Source of the DNA: Guptibacillus hwajinpoensis
GTDB lineage: Bacteria; Bacillota; Bacilli; Bacillales; Guptibacillaceae
Reading direction: 5' to 3'
DNA: 64,000 nucleotides
NCBI RefSeq assembly: GCF_020524165.1
Contig: NZ_JAIVKU010000001.1
Span: 124,001 to 188,000 of the forward strand
Positions 41,199 through 49,176 of this stretch are shown here, in pieces. Within the stretch, counting starts at the first letter, position 1. Each line of letters opens with the position of its first letter. Under the pieces are notes generated by a model. That model was not told the DNA's origin. It was given only the letters and a program-made list of their open reading frames with translations, and made no database searches. The position numbers were made by a program, and so were the translations under genes.

Positions 41199-41720
41199 AT
41201 GCGTTTAGAAAATAAGAAAGTGATTAGTCTCGTTCATCATGAATTTGAAGATCTCGAGCTCACATACCCTTATTATCGCTTAATGGAAGAAGGCGCAACC
41301 GTTCATTACGTTGGGGAGAAAGCAGGAGAGAAATATGTTGGGAAATACGGCGTACCCGTCGTTTCCGACTATGCATATGAAGACATTAACCCTGCTGATT
41401 ACGATGCGATTCTCGTTCCTGGTGGATGGGCACCTGATAAAATTCGCCGTTTCCCTGAAGTGTTAAAAATGGTACAGCACATGGAAGAAAATAAGAAACC
41501 AATCGGTCAGATTTGCCATGCAGGCTGGGTGTTGATTTCTGCAAAGGTACTAGAAGGAAAGAAAGTAACGAGCACACCAGGAATCCGTGATGACATGGAA
41601 AATGCAGGTGCAACGTGGATTGATGAGCCAGTTGTTGTTGACGGACATCTCGTATCTGCCCGTCGTCCGCCGGATCTTCCGCAGTACGGAAAAGCTTTTG
41701 CTGATGTGTTAGCGAAATAG
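41199..41720 (+). CDS. DJ-1/PfpI family protein
   Basis: A 173-residue DJ-1/PfpI-fold protein. The nucleophile elbow is GQICHAGWVL with C106, and the acidic partner is probably E15 in HHEFEDLEL. The family includes deglycases, chaperones and class I amidotransferase-like stress proteins (YfkM and YraA in B. subtilis). ATG 41199 follows GTGGAGGTGG. Monocistronic with a strong terminator. Exact activity unknown. Confidence 0.88.
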   Translation: MRLENKKVISLVHHEFEDLELTYPYYRLMEEGATVHYVGEKAGEKYVGKYGVPVVSDYAYEDINPADYDAILVPGGWAPDKIRRFPEVLKMVQHMEENKKPIGQICHAGWVLISAKVLEGKKVTSTPGIRDDMENAGATWIDEPVVVDGHLVSARRPPDLPQYGKAFADVLAK

Positions 41721-41729
41721 CCTTTAAAC

Positions 41730-41762
41730 AAAGCGCGCTCCTCGATGAGGAGCGCGCTTTTA
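41730..41762. terminator. Bidirectional terminator
   Basis: A 14-bp perfect stem (AAAGCGCGCTCCTC and complement) with a 3-nt loop and T-rich flanks, between convergent genes. Confidence 0.85.
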
Positions 41763-41765
41763 CTA

Positions 41766-42314
41766 TTATTCTGTTACTTGATCTAATTTTCCAGTCGCTG
41801 GATCAATCACAAGCCCATGAACGGGAAGGTCTTTTGGAAGAAGCGGATGATTTTGGATCATCGAAACGCTATCGCGTACGCCATCTTGAACAGTTGTGAA
41901 TCCCTGGAGCCAAGAATGAAGATCGATTCCAACGTGTTTCATGGAAGCAACCACTTCTTTTGTGACGCTATCTTCGATTTTATGAAGAAGTTCATCCGGA
42001 TTGACTTTTCCCATGCCGCAATCGTGGTGTCCAATAACCCAGACTTCTTCAGCTTGAAGTTCATACACCGCTACGACGATACTGCGCATAATACTTCCGA
42101 ACGGGTGACTGACAACAGCACCGGCGTTTTTAACAATTTTTACATCGCCATTCTTTAAATTCATTGCGCGTGGTAGAAGTTCTACTAGACGTGTATCCAT
42201 GCAGGAAAGAATGACGATTTTTTTATCTGGAAGGCCAGTGGTTTCAAAAGGAACATACTCCTTGTTCTTAACAAATTCCTCATTAAATTTCAGAGCTTCT
42301 TGAAGAGTATCCAT
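41766..42314 (-). CDS. Beta-class carbonic anhydrase
   Basis: A 182-residue beta-carbonic anhydrase of the short Bacilli type (YtiB-like). Zinc ligands are C38 (SCMDTRL), H96 and C99 (GHHDCGM), with the D40-R42 catalytic dyad. Reaction: hydration of CO2 to bicarbonate, supporting carboxylases. ATG 42314 has a GAAGGAG site. Confidence 0.92.
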   Translation of the reverse strand: MDTLQEALKFNEEFVKNKEYVPFETTGLPDKKIVILSCMDTRLVELLPRAMNLKNGDVKIVKNAGAVVSHPFGSIMRSIVVAVYELQAEEVWVIGHHDCGMGKVNPDELLHKIEDSVTKEVVASMKHVGIDLHSWLQGFTTVQDGVRDSVSMIQNHPLLPKDLPVHGLVIDPATGKLDQVTE

Positions 42315-42405
42315 TGTTTAATCTCCTTCTCATTTAATTTTTTCATTTGGTTTGTAGTTTGGTACACTAGGGACAAAAGATCCTTCACTAAAGGAGTTAA
42401 CTGAA

Positions 42406-42696
42406 ATGAAAGATATCCCGATTGATCAGCTGATTCAGCAAATGAATGCACGAATGAAGCAGCTTACGTATAATGTTGAAGAAAATGATGCTGACGTTGA
42501 AGGCATTCGCGAAGAGCTTATTGCGATTAAAACATACTGCGACATGCTACTTCAGGCAGGAAGCAGTCGATCAAAGCCCGTAGCGCAATCAGCTAGGCCA
42601 CTTCAACAACAGGGGGCCGCGCCCGTTCAACAATCCCTGTCTTCTAAACCGATGAAAGACGATGATGCGAACGAAGATTCAATCTTTGATTTTTAA
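42406..42696 (+). CDS. YwdI-like (DUF5327) small protein
   Basis: A 96-residue protein with an N-terminal amphipathic helical part (about 1-50), a low-complexity Gln/Ala/Ser/Pro linker and an acidic DDDANEDSIFDF tail. It resembles the YwdI/DUF5327 family. ATG 42406 has an AAAGGAG site. Function unknown. Confidence 0.65.
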   Translation: MKDIPIDQLIQQMNARMKQLTYNVEENDADVEGIREELIAIKTYCDMLLQAGSSRSKPVAQSARPLQQQGAAPVQQSLSSKPMKDDDANEDSIFDF

Positions 42697-42700
42697 GCAG

Positions 42701-42724
42701 GAGCCGCTAATGAGCGGCTTTTCG
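42701..42724 (+). terminator. Terminator after the YwdI-like gene
   Basis: An 8-bp stem GAGCCGCT / AGCGGCTT with a 4-nt loop and TTTTCG. Confidence 0.65.
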
Positions 42725-42734
42725 TATGTCGTTT

Positions 42735-43247
42735 TTACACTCCGAATGCTTTCGGATAAACAACTTCTCCGCTAATGTTTTTCAGCGCGTCCTTTTTTAG
42801 TTCTTTCACCATGAACGCATCTCCTGCATCAAATGGTCCAGTAAGGTTTTGTTCAGAAGCGGGGACGAAACCGAATCGCGGGTAATATTCTTTGTGTCCA
42901 AGCACGACAACGTGACGGTAACCGAGCGAAGTCGCCCTCATCAGACCTTCTTGAATGAGCATGCTCCCAATTCCCTCTCGCTGTAATTCAGGAACAACTG
43001 CTACAGGGGCCAGCGCAAGAGACGTGAGGCTCCCTTTTTCTGTAGAAATGGTGATCTCACTAAGAAGAATGTAACCGACTGGATCGCGTCGATTATGTAG
43101 CGCAACAAGAGAGAGCTCAGGAACAAAGTACGTAGACGCTCGAATCTCACTGACGAGCTTAACCTCATCTTCTCCACCAAACGCTTTTTGTAAAATGGTT
43201 GAGATTTCCTCATGATCCTGTACCTTCTCTTCACGAACTTCAATCAT
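42735..43247 (-). CDS. GNAT-family N-acetyltransferase (YhbS-like)
   Basis: A 170-residue GNAT protein. The acetyl-CoA pyrophosphate-binding motif is VVPELQREGIGSMLI, followed by HVVVLGHKEYYPRFGF, which is characteristic of the YhbS-like subgroup. ATG 43247 has a GAAGGAGA site. Substrate unknown. Confidence 0.85.
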   Translation of the reverse strand: MIEVREEKVQDHEEISTILQKAFGGEDEVKLVSEIRASTYFVPELSLVALHNRRDPVGYILLSEITISTEKGSLTSLALAPVAVVPELQREGIGSMLIQEGLMRATSLGYRHVVVLGHKEYYPRFGFVPASEQNLTGPFDAGDAFMVKELKKDALKNISGEVVYPKAFGV

Positions 43248-43374
43248 GTTTCCATCTCCTTCTCTCTATCTATTTTTTCAAAAATGAAAATAAAAAGCAA
43301 CAAAATAGCCATTTAAGTATTTTCCTACTATTTCCCGGGTAACCAATTTTTATTTAGTGAAGGTAGGTCATTAA

Positions 43375-43405
43375 AAAAGCCCCCGAACGAATCGAGGGCT
43401 TTTAA
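43375..43405 (-). terminator. Terminator of the aldehyde dehydrogenase gene
   Basis: A stem AAAAGCCC...GGGCTTTT with inner CGA/TCG pairing, followed on the minus strand by TTTTTT. Confidence 0.7.
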
Positions 43406-43409
43406 CTAC

Positions 43410-44867
43410 TTATTGGAAAAATGGATACTGACGACGTTCTTGTTGAACGGAAATCCATTTTACGGTTGTAAATTTATCGAGTGCCCATTCGCCACCGAAA
43501 CGGCCAAGTCCTGACTCTTTTTCGCCACCGAAGGCCATGTGTGCCTCATCATTTACAGGCTGGTCGTTAATGTGGACCATTCCTGTTTCAATTTGCTGAG
43601 CTACCTGTACTCCCCGGTTTAAGTCGCGAGAGTGAACGGAGCCACTAAGGCCATACGGAGATCCATTTGCGATTTCAATTGCTTCGTCTACTGTGCTAAA
43701 TTTAATGATTGGTGCGACAGCTCCGAAAATTTCATCTTTCGCAATTGGCATATCGTTGGTGACATTCGTTAGAATGACCGGATGCATCACGTTTCCTTCC
43801 ACTTCGCCACCAAGAATTTTCTCAGCACCTTGTTCAAGAGAAGCGTTAAGTGATTCTTGAATACGTTCAACGGCATCTTTGTTGATCAGAGGACCAACGG
43901 CTGTTTTCGCGTCAGACGGATCACCAGCTTGCAGAGAAGCCACTTTTTCTTTAAATGCTTCAACAAATTTGTCATGAATGCTTTCGTGCACGATAATGCG
44001 GTTGATCGCCATACAAATTTGACCCTGATGCAAGAATTTACCGAACGCTGCTGATTCAGCTGCCTGATCAATATCCGCATCATCAAGAACGATAAACACG
44101 TTGTTACCGCCGAGCTCTAGTGCCGTTTCTTTAATGTTCTTACCTGCAAGCTCACCGATATGTTGGCCAACTTCGGTTGAACCTGTGAAGGAAATCAACT
44201 TCGGAATTGGGTGAGTAACGAACGCATCGCCAATTTCAGAACCACGTCCTGCTACGACATTTAATACGCCTTTCGGAAGTCCTGCTTCTTCAAATAGTTC
44301 AGCAATTAGGAACCCTGCTGTTACAGGCGTTTCAGATGCTGGTTTTAGGACCACCGTGTTACCAGTTGCGATGGCTGGAGCTACTGAACGCATGGAAAGG
44401 TGAAGTGGAAAGTTCCACGGTCCGATGACGCCAATGACGCCTTTTGCGCTTTTATATATGCGGTTTTCTTTACCTGGCGTATCTGAAGGCGCGATTTGTC
44501 CCTTCATGCGATATGGGAATGATGCAGACTCTTTCACAACGCGAGTGGCTGCTGCCCATTCAACATTTGCTTTGATTTTTGTACTGCCAGATTCTTTTAC
44601 TAGCCAGTCAACGATTTCTTCTTTTCGTTCTGTCATGAGTGCCGCTACTTTATCAAGAATTTGCTGGCGCTTGCCCGGTGTTGTCTGCGCCCATGATTTT
44701 TGTGCTTCTTTTGCTGTTTTATAAGCTTTATCTAGATCTTCTTCAGATGCTGAATTTAATGTAAAAATTTCCTCACCGGAAAATGGATTATAATTTGTTA
44801 CAGTTTTGTCACTAGAACCCTTAACCCATTCACCGTTAATGTATTGCTTTGTATATGTGTTAGCCAT
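43410..44867 (-). CDS. Aldehyde dehydrogenase family protein
   Basis: A 485-residue NAD(P)-dependent aldehyde dehydrogenase. The catalytic glutamate is in LELGGNN and the catalytic cysteine in HQGQICMAINR; the GSTEVG nucleotide motif is also present. Length and the aromatic-aldehyde-like profile recall AldY/YfmT of B. subtilis (vanillin dehydrogenase type), but specificity cannot be assigned. ATG 44867 has a strong AAAGGAGGATG site. Monocistronic. Confidence 0.9.
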   Translation of the reverse strand: MANTYTKQYINGEWVKGSSDKTVTNYNPFSGEEIFTLNSASEEDLDKAYKTAKEAQKSWAQTTPGKRQQILDKVAALMTERKEEIVDWLVKESGSTKIKANVEWAAATRVVKESASFPYRMKGQIAPSDTPGKENRIYKSAKGVIGVIGPWNFPLHLSMRSVAPAIATGNTVVLKPASETPVTAGFLIAELFEEAGLPKGVLNVVAGRGSEIGDAFVTHPIPKLISFTGSTEVGQHIGELAGKNIKETALELGGNNVFIVLDDADIDQAAESAAFGKFLHQGQICMAINRIIVHESIHDKFVEAFKEKVASLQAGDPSDAKTAVGPLINKDAVERIQESLNASLEQGAEKILGGEVEGNVMHPVILTNVTNDMPIAKDEIFGAVAPIIKFSTVDEAIEIANGSPYGLSGSVHSRDLNRGVQVAQQIETGMVHINDQPVNDEAHMAFGGEKESGLGRFGGEWALDKFTTVKWISVQQERRQYPFFQ

Positions 44868-45013
44868 GAGTCATCCTCCTTTAGTGTACGTTAGAGAAGG
44901 TTCCCGAATGCTTAAAGGATTAAACATACTAGCATACAAGAATGTTTTTCCAACATAAAAAAGGCGTGAAGGGACAAATTGATAGTAATCCCTAAAGAAA
45001 GGAGGGAGACAGA

Positions 45014-45283
45014 ATGCCGGAACCAATCCCGTTTTTTAATCAAGAGGAAGAGATGAAAAATGCACATACGTATAACGTTTATGTGAATGACGATTATGTG
45101 GGCAATAAAATTTTGTTCTCTCAGTGTGAAAAGATTGAAGATCTGAGCGACTATTTAAATAGTAAAGGTTTTTACAATTTCCAGGCAGAAGCCGAAGGAG
45201 ATCACTACCACCTGCAGCTGACCGAACAGGATCAGGGGGAGGTAGTGAAGGATGAACTTCACAGCTACCTCCGATTGCATTAG
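45014..45283 (+). CDS. Small hypothetical protein
   Basis: An 89-residue acidic soluble protein. ATG 45014 has an excellent AAAGGAGGGAG site. It has no signal peptide or membrane helix and I recognise no family. Its stop overlaps the stop of pxpC on the other strand by four bases, with no terminator between the two genes. Confidence 0.6.
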   Translation: MPEPIPFFNQEEEMKNAHTYNVYVNDDYVGNKILFSQCEKIEDLSDYLNSKGFYNFQAEAEGDHYHLQLTEQDQGEVVKDELHSYLRLH

Positions 45284-46203
45284 CGGGTGAATCGCTCCCA
45301 AATCCGAAGCTTTTGTTCTTCCTGCTTTGCCGCCTCTTGTGCTTCTTCCACAGATACTTCACTAAAGCGGATCTTACCGCCGGGAGGAAGCTGGGCAACG
45401 AGTGGCAAATCTGGACCGATGACCGTTCCAATCCGCGTGTAGCCACCTGTCGTTTGCCGATCCGCGAGCAAAATGATCGGCTGACCGTTCCCAGGTAGCT
45501 GGATGCCGCCAAGCGGAACCCCGTCTGAAATAACGTTTGCTTCATGATTTGTTTCAAGATCTGATTGTAGGCGATAGCCCATCCGGTTTGATTGCGGTGA
45601 CACTTCATGAGTCATAGCGAAAAAGTCCGAAACGGCCTTATCTGAAATTTGCTCATGATGAGGTCCTTTTACAACGCGAACTTCAACATCACGATCATAA
45701 TCAGGAATCTCGGTGAAAAAGAGCCCGGTTCCTGCTTTTTGTTTTCTAGGCTCACCAACCAGCTCATCGCCTTTTTCAAGTCGACGCCCAAGACCTGCTG
45801 GTTCATATACCGAGCGGCTGCCCATATAGGATTGCGCATGAAAACCACCTGAAACGGTAAGATAAGCGCGAACGCCAAGGCGTGGTTGGCCAAATTCAAG
45901 CACCTGTCCTTTTTTTATCAGCACCGACTTCCAGAGCGGAATACGCCTTCCATTAATCATTGGAGACAAATCGCCTCCCGTTACAGCGATCACAAAGGTT
46001 TCTTCTGCGAGTAGTTCTGGCCCCTGCATCGTGACCTCAAGACCTGCCGCCCCTCGTTCATTGCCAACTAGAATATTACCAACCTGAAGAGCGAAGCGGT
46101 CAAGCGCTCCAGATGCCGGTACACCATATTTCAAATACCCGACACGTCCCAAATCCTGATATGTTGTATATAATCCTGGCTTTTCGACTGAAAATAACTT
46201 CAC
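45280..46203 (-). CDS. pxpC: 5-oxoprolinase subunit PxpC
   Basis: A 307-residue member of the biotin-dependent carboxyltransferase-like family (KipA in B. subtilis), one of three subunits of the prokaryotic ATP-dependent 5-oxoprolinase that opens pyroglutamate to glutamate. Motifs include GLYTTYQDLGRVGYLKYGVP at the N terminus and GGYTRIGTVIGPDLP. It is the last gene of pxpB-pxpA-pxpC with a four-base overlap at pxpA. Confidence 0.92.
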   Translation of the reverse strand: MKLFSVEKPGLYTTYQDLGRVGYLKYGVPASGALDRFALQVGNILVGNERGAAGLEVTMQGPELLAEETFVIAVTGGDLSPMINGRRIPLWKSVLIKKGQVLEFGQPRLGVRAYLTVSGGFHAQSYMGSRSVYEPAGLGRRLEKGDELVGEPRKQKAGTGLFFTEIPDYDRDVEVRVVKGPHHEQISDKAVSDFFAMTHEVSPQSNRMGYRLQSDLETNHEANVISDGVPLGGIQLPGNGQPIILLADRQTTGGYTRIGTVIGPDLPLVAQLPPGGKIRFSEVSVEEAQEAAKQEEQKLRIWERFTR

Positions 46204-46967
46204 CGGTTTCCGACCCTTTCCATCTCAATGTTTTCTTCATCAAATCGTTTCCGAAGCGCTTTAATAAACGCAAGCGCCGACGATTCATCGCCGTGCACAC
46301 AAACCGTATCCGCTTCAATCGCAATGATCGAACCATCCACAGCCGTTACCGTTCCTTCTTTCACCATTTGAATCACTTGTTCAATCGCCGCTTGCTCATC
46401 ACGAATCATCGCATGTTTTTCTACCCGTGGCGTAAGTGATCCGTCAGGTTGATACGTTCTGTCGGCAAACACTTCTGAAGCATAAGGAAGTGCAGCGTCT
46501 TGCGCAGCACGAATGAGCTCTGAATTTGCCAGTCCAAATAGAATCAGCTCTGAATCAAAATCCTTCACGGCTTGCGCAATCGCGTTCGCAAGCTCAGGAT
46601 CCTTCGAAGCCATATTGTAAAGCGCCCCATGTGGTTTCACGTGCTGTAGTGGCACTTCATGAGCCCTGCAGAACCCGTGCAGTGCTCCGATTTGATAAAG
46701 AACAAGCGAGTAGGCATCTTCTGGTGTAATGTTCATATTTCGTCGCCCAAACCCGACTAAGTCCGGGAAGCCTGGATGCGCGCCAATACCGACGTGATGC
46801 TCCTTCGCCCATTCAACTGTTTTATTCATAATGTGCGGATCACCGGCATGATAGCCACACGCCACATTTGCTGACGACACGAGCTCAAGCACCTGCTCAT
46901 CCTGTCCAACGACATAGGTACCGAAGCTTTCGCCGAGATCACTGTTTAAGTCAATGCGAAACGTCAT
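46200..46967 (-). CDS. pxpA: 5-oxoprolinase subunit PxpA
   Basis: A 255-residue LamB/YcsF-family protein. It starts IDLNSDLGESFG and contains SSANVACGYHAGDP and HVKPHGALYN, the conserved histidine and aspartate sites of the family. It acts with PxpB and PxpC in ATP-dependent cleavage of 5-oxoproline, a damage product of glutamine and glutamate. The gene overlaps both neighbours by four bases (ATGA), a tight translational coupling. Confidence 0.93.
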   Translation of the reverse strand: MTFRIDLNSDLGESFGTYVVGQDEQVLELVSSANVACGYHAGDPHIMNKTVEWAKEHHVGIGAHPGFPDLVGFGRRNMNITPEDAYSLVLYQIGALHGFCRAHEVPLQHVKPHGALYNMASKDPELANAIAQAVKDFDSELILFGLANSELIRAAQDAALPYASEVFADRTYQPDGSLTPRVEKHAMIRDEQAAIEQVIQMVKEGTVTAVDGSIIAIEADTVCVHGDESSALAFIKALRKRFDEENIEMERVGNR

Positions 46968-47686
46968 TCAGATTCCTCCTTGCGTTCCAGTTTGTACGTA
47001 CCGTTTTCAATTTCACGCTGAATCTGTTTGTATTCGTCTTCTGAAATAGCTTTGAACTGTAAATAATCGCCCTGCTCAAACAGAAACGGCTCTTCTTTTT
47101 CAGCATCAAAAAGCTTAAGCGGCGTGCGGCCGATGATATGCCAGCCTCCGGGTGAATCGAGCGGGTAGATCCCAGTTTGACTTTCGGCGATGCCGACCGA
47201 TCCAGCCGGAACAGACTGTCTTGGATTTTCAAGGCGCGGCATCGCAATGCGTTCATCTAAGCCGCTTAAGTAAGGAAAGCCTGGTAAAAAGCCGATCATG
47301 TTGATGAGGTAGCTGCCGCTTGTATGTAGGTTGATCACGTCTTTAGTGGAAAGATTATTAGCAGCTGCGAGATTTTCAAGATCCGGTCCGTCATCCCCGC
47401 CATAATGTGTTGGAATGGTCACCATTTTCGATTCGTCGCGATTCACGTCAAGTTCAACTACCATATTTAGAAGGAAGTCAGCGAGCTGTTGATACGAAAG
47501 CTTCCACGGATCATAGTAAATGGCCACAGAATCATAGGCAGGCACCCATTCGGTTATGCCGATGATTTCTTTCGAGCGAAGCTTTCTACAAAATGCCTGG
47601 ATTTTATCCGTCAATGCCGGCGATACGTCTTCTTGAAAACAGCACTTCAAAGCTGCTTCGCCGAGCGGATGAAAGGTGAGGTTCAT
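46964..47686 (-). CDS. pxpB: 5-oxoprolinase subunit PxpB
   Basis: A 240-residue KipI-type subunit of 5-oxoprolinase. The family motifs MIGFLPGFPYLSGLDERI and RTPLKLFD are present. In B. subtilis KipI also inhibits the sporulation kinase KinA, and whether this one does is unknown. First gene of the operon; ATG 47686 has an AAAGGAG site. The kipR regulator and the ycsG transporter gene found in the B. subtilis locus are absent. Confidence 0.92.
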   Translation of the reverse strand: MNLTFHPLGEAALKCCFQEDVSPALTDKIQAFCRKLRSKEIIGITEWVPAYDSVAIYYDPWKLSYQQLADFLLNMVVELDVNRDESKMVTIPTHYGGDDGPDLENLAAANNLSTKDVINLHTSGSYLINMIGFLPGFPYLSGLDERIAMPRLENPRQSVPAGSVGIAESQTGIYPLDSPGGWHIIGRTPLKLFDAEKEEPFLFEQGDYLQFKAISEDEYKQIQREIENGTYKLERKEESE

Positions 47687-47835
47687 AATGGATTCTCCTT
47701 TCGTAAACGTAATGTATTTTGATAAAGATAAAGCTTCGACAAGATTCTTCTTTTTAAGCGGTCGTCTGCCACTTTAAGTTTACCGAAATTTCAAAAAGAC
47801 AACAAATTATCCATGGAAAAAAGCGCTTTAGGCCT

Positions 47836-47841
47836 TATAAT
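47836..47841 (+). promoter_or_regulatory. Probable -10 of fliW-csrA
   Basis: TATAAT 33 nt before fliW. The region 17 bp upstream lacks a good -35, so only the -10 is supported. The palindromic word AAAGCGCTTT just upstream is cre-like but lacks the outer TG and CA. Confidence 0.5.
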
Positions 47842-47874
47842 GAAGGTACACACTGATCAACAAAGGAGATCGCT

Positions 47875-48324
47875 ATGAAATTACATACTGCACGCTTTGG
47901 AGAAATGGATGTTACCGAAGAACGTCTCGTCACGTTTGAAAGTGGCATCCCTGGCCTTGAGCACTTTACAACTTACTGTCTATTACCCGCCGACGACAAA
48001 GATGAGTCTCCTTTTTACTTTTTACAATCAACAGAAGAAAGCGGTCTTTGCTTTTTCCTCGCAGATCCGTTTTCCTTTTACCCAAATTATGAAGTAAACC
48101 TTGACGACAGCACGCTTGCCCAGCTAAACCTAACGGATCCAGCACATGCGCTCGTGCTATCCATTCTTACAGTCCAGGGCTCATTAAAAGAAGCGACGAT
48201 GAATTTAAAAGCACCCCTTATTTTTAACACCGAAGAACGCACTGGAAAACAACTTGTCCTAAAACAGGAGTATGGCATCAAAGAACCTCTATTGAAGCAA
48301 GTGAACACAGAGGAGGCGGAGTAA
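47875..48324 (+). CDS. fliW: Flagellar assembly factor FliW
   Basis: A 149-residue FliW. It binds flagellin and, when free, CsrA, so that it relieves CsrA repression of hag translation once flagellin has been exported. Family landmarks are TFESGIPGLEHF and the FFLADPFSFYPNYEVNLDD stretch. It sits directly upstream of csrA (stop TAA followed at once by ATG) and two genes before hag, the usual regulatory cluster. Confidence 0.95.
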   Translation: MKLHTARFGEMDVTEERLVTFESGIPGLEHFTTYCLLPADDKDESPFYFLQSTEESGLCFFLADPFSFYPNYEVNLDDSTLAQLNLTDPAHALVLSILTVQGSLKEATMNLKAPLIFNTEERTGKQLVLKQEYGIKEPLLKQVNTEEAE

Positions 48325-48558
48325 ATGCTCGTACTTGGACGTAAAAAAGGCGAATCGATTGTCATTAATGATGAAATTGAACTTAAGATTATAAGCATCG
48401 ACGGAGATACGGTGAAGCTTGGTGTAGAAGCACCAAAGAACATCGCCATTCACCGAAAAGAAGTATATGAAGCCATTCAGTCAGAGAATAAGCTTGCCGC
48501 GATGCAGGAGTTTAGCTTGGAGGATTTAAAGGAGTTCAGGAGAAAAACAAGTTCATAG
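48325..48558 (+). CDS. csrA: Translational regulator CsrA
   Basis: A 77-residue CsrA starting with the invariant [16 protein letters not shown], followed by the [22 protein letters not shown] core. It represses hag translation by binding GGA motifs in the leader; two such sites are visible at 49126-49133 and 49155-49166. The ribosome site AGGAGG lies in the end of fliW, so the antagonist and regulator are made together. Confidence 0.96.
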   Translation: MLVLGRKKGESIVINDEIELKIISIDGDTVKLGVEAPKNIAIHRKEVYEAIQSENKLAAMQEFSLEDLKEFRRKTSS

Positions 48559-48568
48559 GAGGGGCTTC

Positions 48569-48964
48569 ATGAGTTTCTTTGAAGGTGTTTATCAAGTGAA
48601 CATTCGTGTACGGAATATCAAGAATGCAGTGAAATGGTATGAAGAGATGCTCGGTCTTCATGTGACAAAAGACTACGGAGGTACAGTGGTGCTCGGCGTT
48701 GGAGAAGGGCAGACGGCGATTTGCTTAATTGAGTTGAAGGCAGGCGAAGAGCTTCCTTCAGCTGATGCGAGCGGATCTTATCCGGTGCTTCATTTAGCAG
48801 AGAAGCATGCGGCGAAGTTTAGGAATGAGCTGCGAAAGCGTGGCGTTTCGGTTGATGAAGAGGATGGAGTGGCTCATTTTAAGTTTTATGATCAGGATGG
48901 GAATGGGATTGAAGCTTATTTACCGGGGCTATATGAGAAGGAAGAATATGCACATTTAAGGTGA
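48569..48964 (+). CDS. VOC (glyoxalase/bleomycin resistance) family protein
   Basis: A 131-residue vicinal-oxygen-chelate-fold protein. It has the typical paired beta-alpha-beta-beta-beta units, YQVNIRVRNIKNAVKWYEEMLGL at the start and FKFYDQDGNGIEAYLPG at the end. It lies ten bases after csrA with its own AGGAGGGG site, so it is probably co-transcribed with fliW-csrA and interrupts the usual csrA-hag adjacency. Metal ligands and substrate cannot be assigned. Confidence 0.8.
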   Translation: MSFFEGVYQVNIRVRNIKNAVKWYEEMLGLHVTKDYGGTVVLGVGEGQTAICLIELKAGEELPSADASGSYPVLHLAEKHAAKFRNELRKRGVSVDEEDGVAHFKFYDQDGNGIEAYLPGLYEKEEYAHLR

Positions 48965-48978
48965 TCAATTATTGGGAG

Positions 48979-49010
48979 GAACCGCGGTTTTATGGATGCG
49001 GTTCTTTTTT
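48979..49010 (+). terminator. Terminator before hag
   Basis: A stem GAACCGC / GCGGTTC with a 12-nt loop followed by T6. It separates fliW-csrA-VOC from the sigma-D promoter of hag. It superficially resembles a T-box antiterminator but no other T-box element is present. Confidence 0.75.
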
Positions 49011-49077
49011 ATTTATGAAGGGGAGGCAGGGAATAAAAAGGAATCCAAGATTTTCTAAAAATTTTTCAGAAAACTGT

Positions 49078-49104
49078 TAAACATCCTAAAATGCCTGCCG
49101 ATAA
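49078..49104 (+). promoter_or_regulatory. Sigma-D promoter of hag
   Basis: TAAA (49078-49081), exactly 15 bp, then GCCGATAA (49097-49104): an exact match to the Bacillus sigma-D consensus. Confidence 0.93.
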
Positions 49105-49125
49105 TAGTGGTGTTAGGAAGTCCAA

Positions 49126-49166
49126 ACGGATGTGGATTTTCTTGATAAAACCAATTACATGGAGGT
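49126..49166 (+). promoter_or_regulatory. Two CsrA-like binding sites in the hag leader
   Basis: ACGGATGT at 49126-49133 and TTACATGGAGGT at 49155-49166 resemble the CsrA motif RUACARGGAUGU. The second overlaps the hag ribosome site (GGAGG, 49161-49165). The layout parallels the B. subtilis hag leader, where CsrA blocks ribosome access. Confidence 0.65.
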
Positions 49167-49176
49167 AGATTTAGGA

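Noticed and set aside
47817..47828. cre-like AAAGCGCTTT upstream of fliW
   Set aside because: The outer TG and CA of the consensus are missing, leaving only a short palindrome.
48971..49010. T-box-like GGAGGAACCGCGG...GCGGTTC sequence
   Set aside because: It resembles a T-box antiterminator, but there is no stem I or specifier region and the following gene is hag. It is simply the terminator after the VOC gene.
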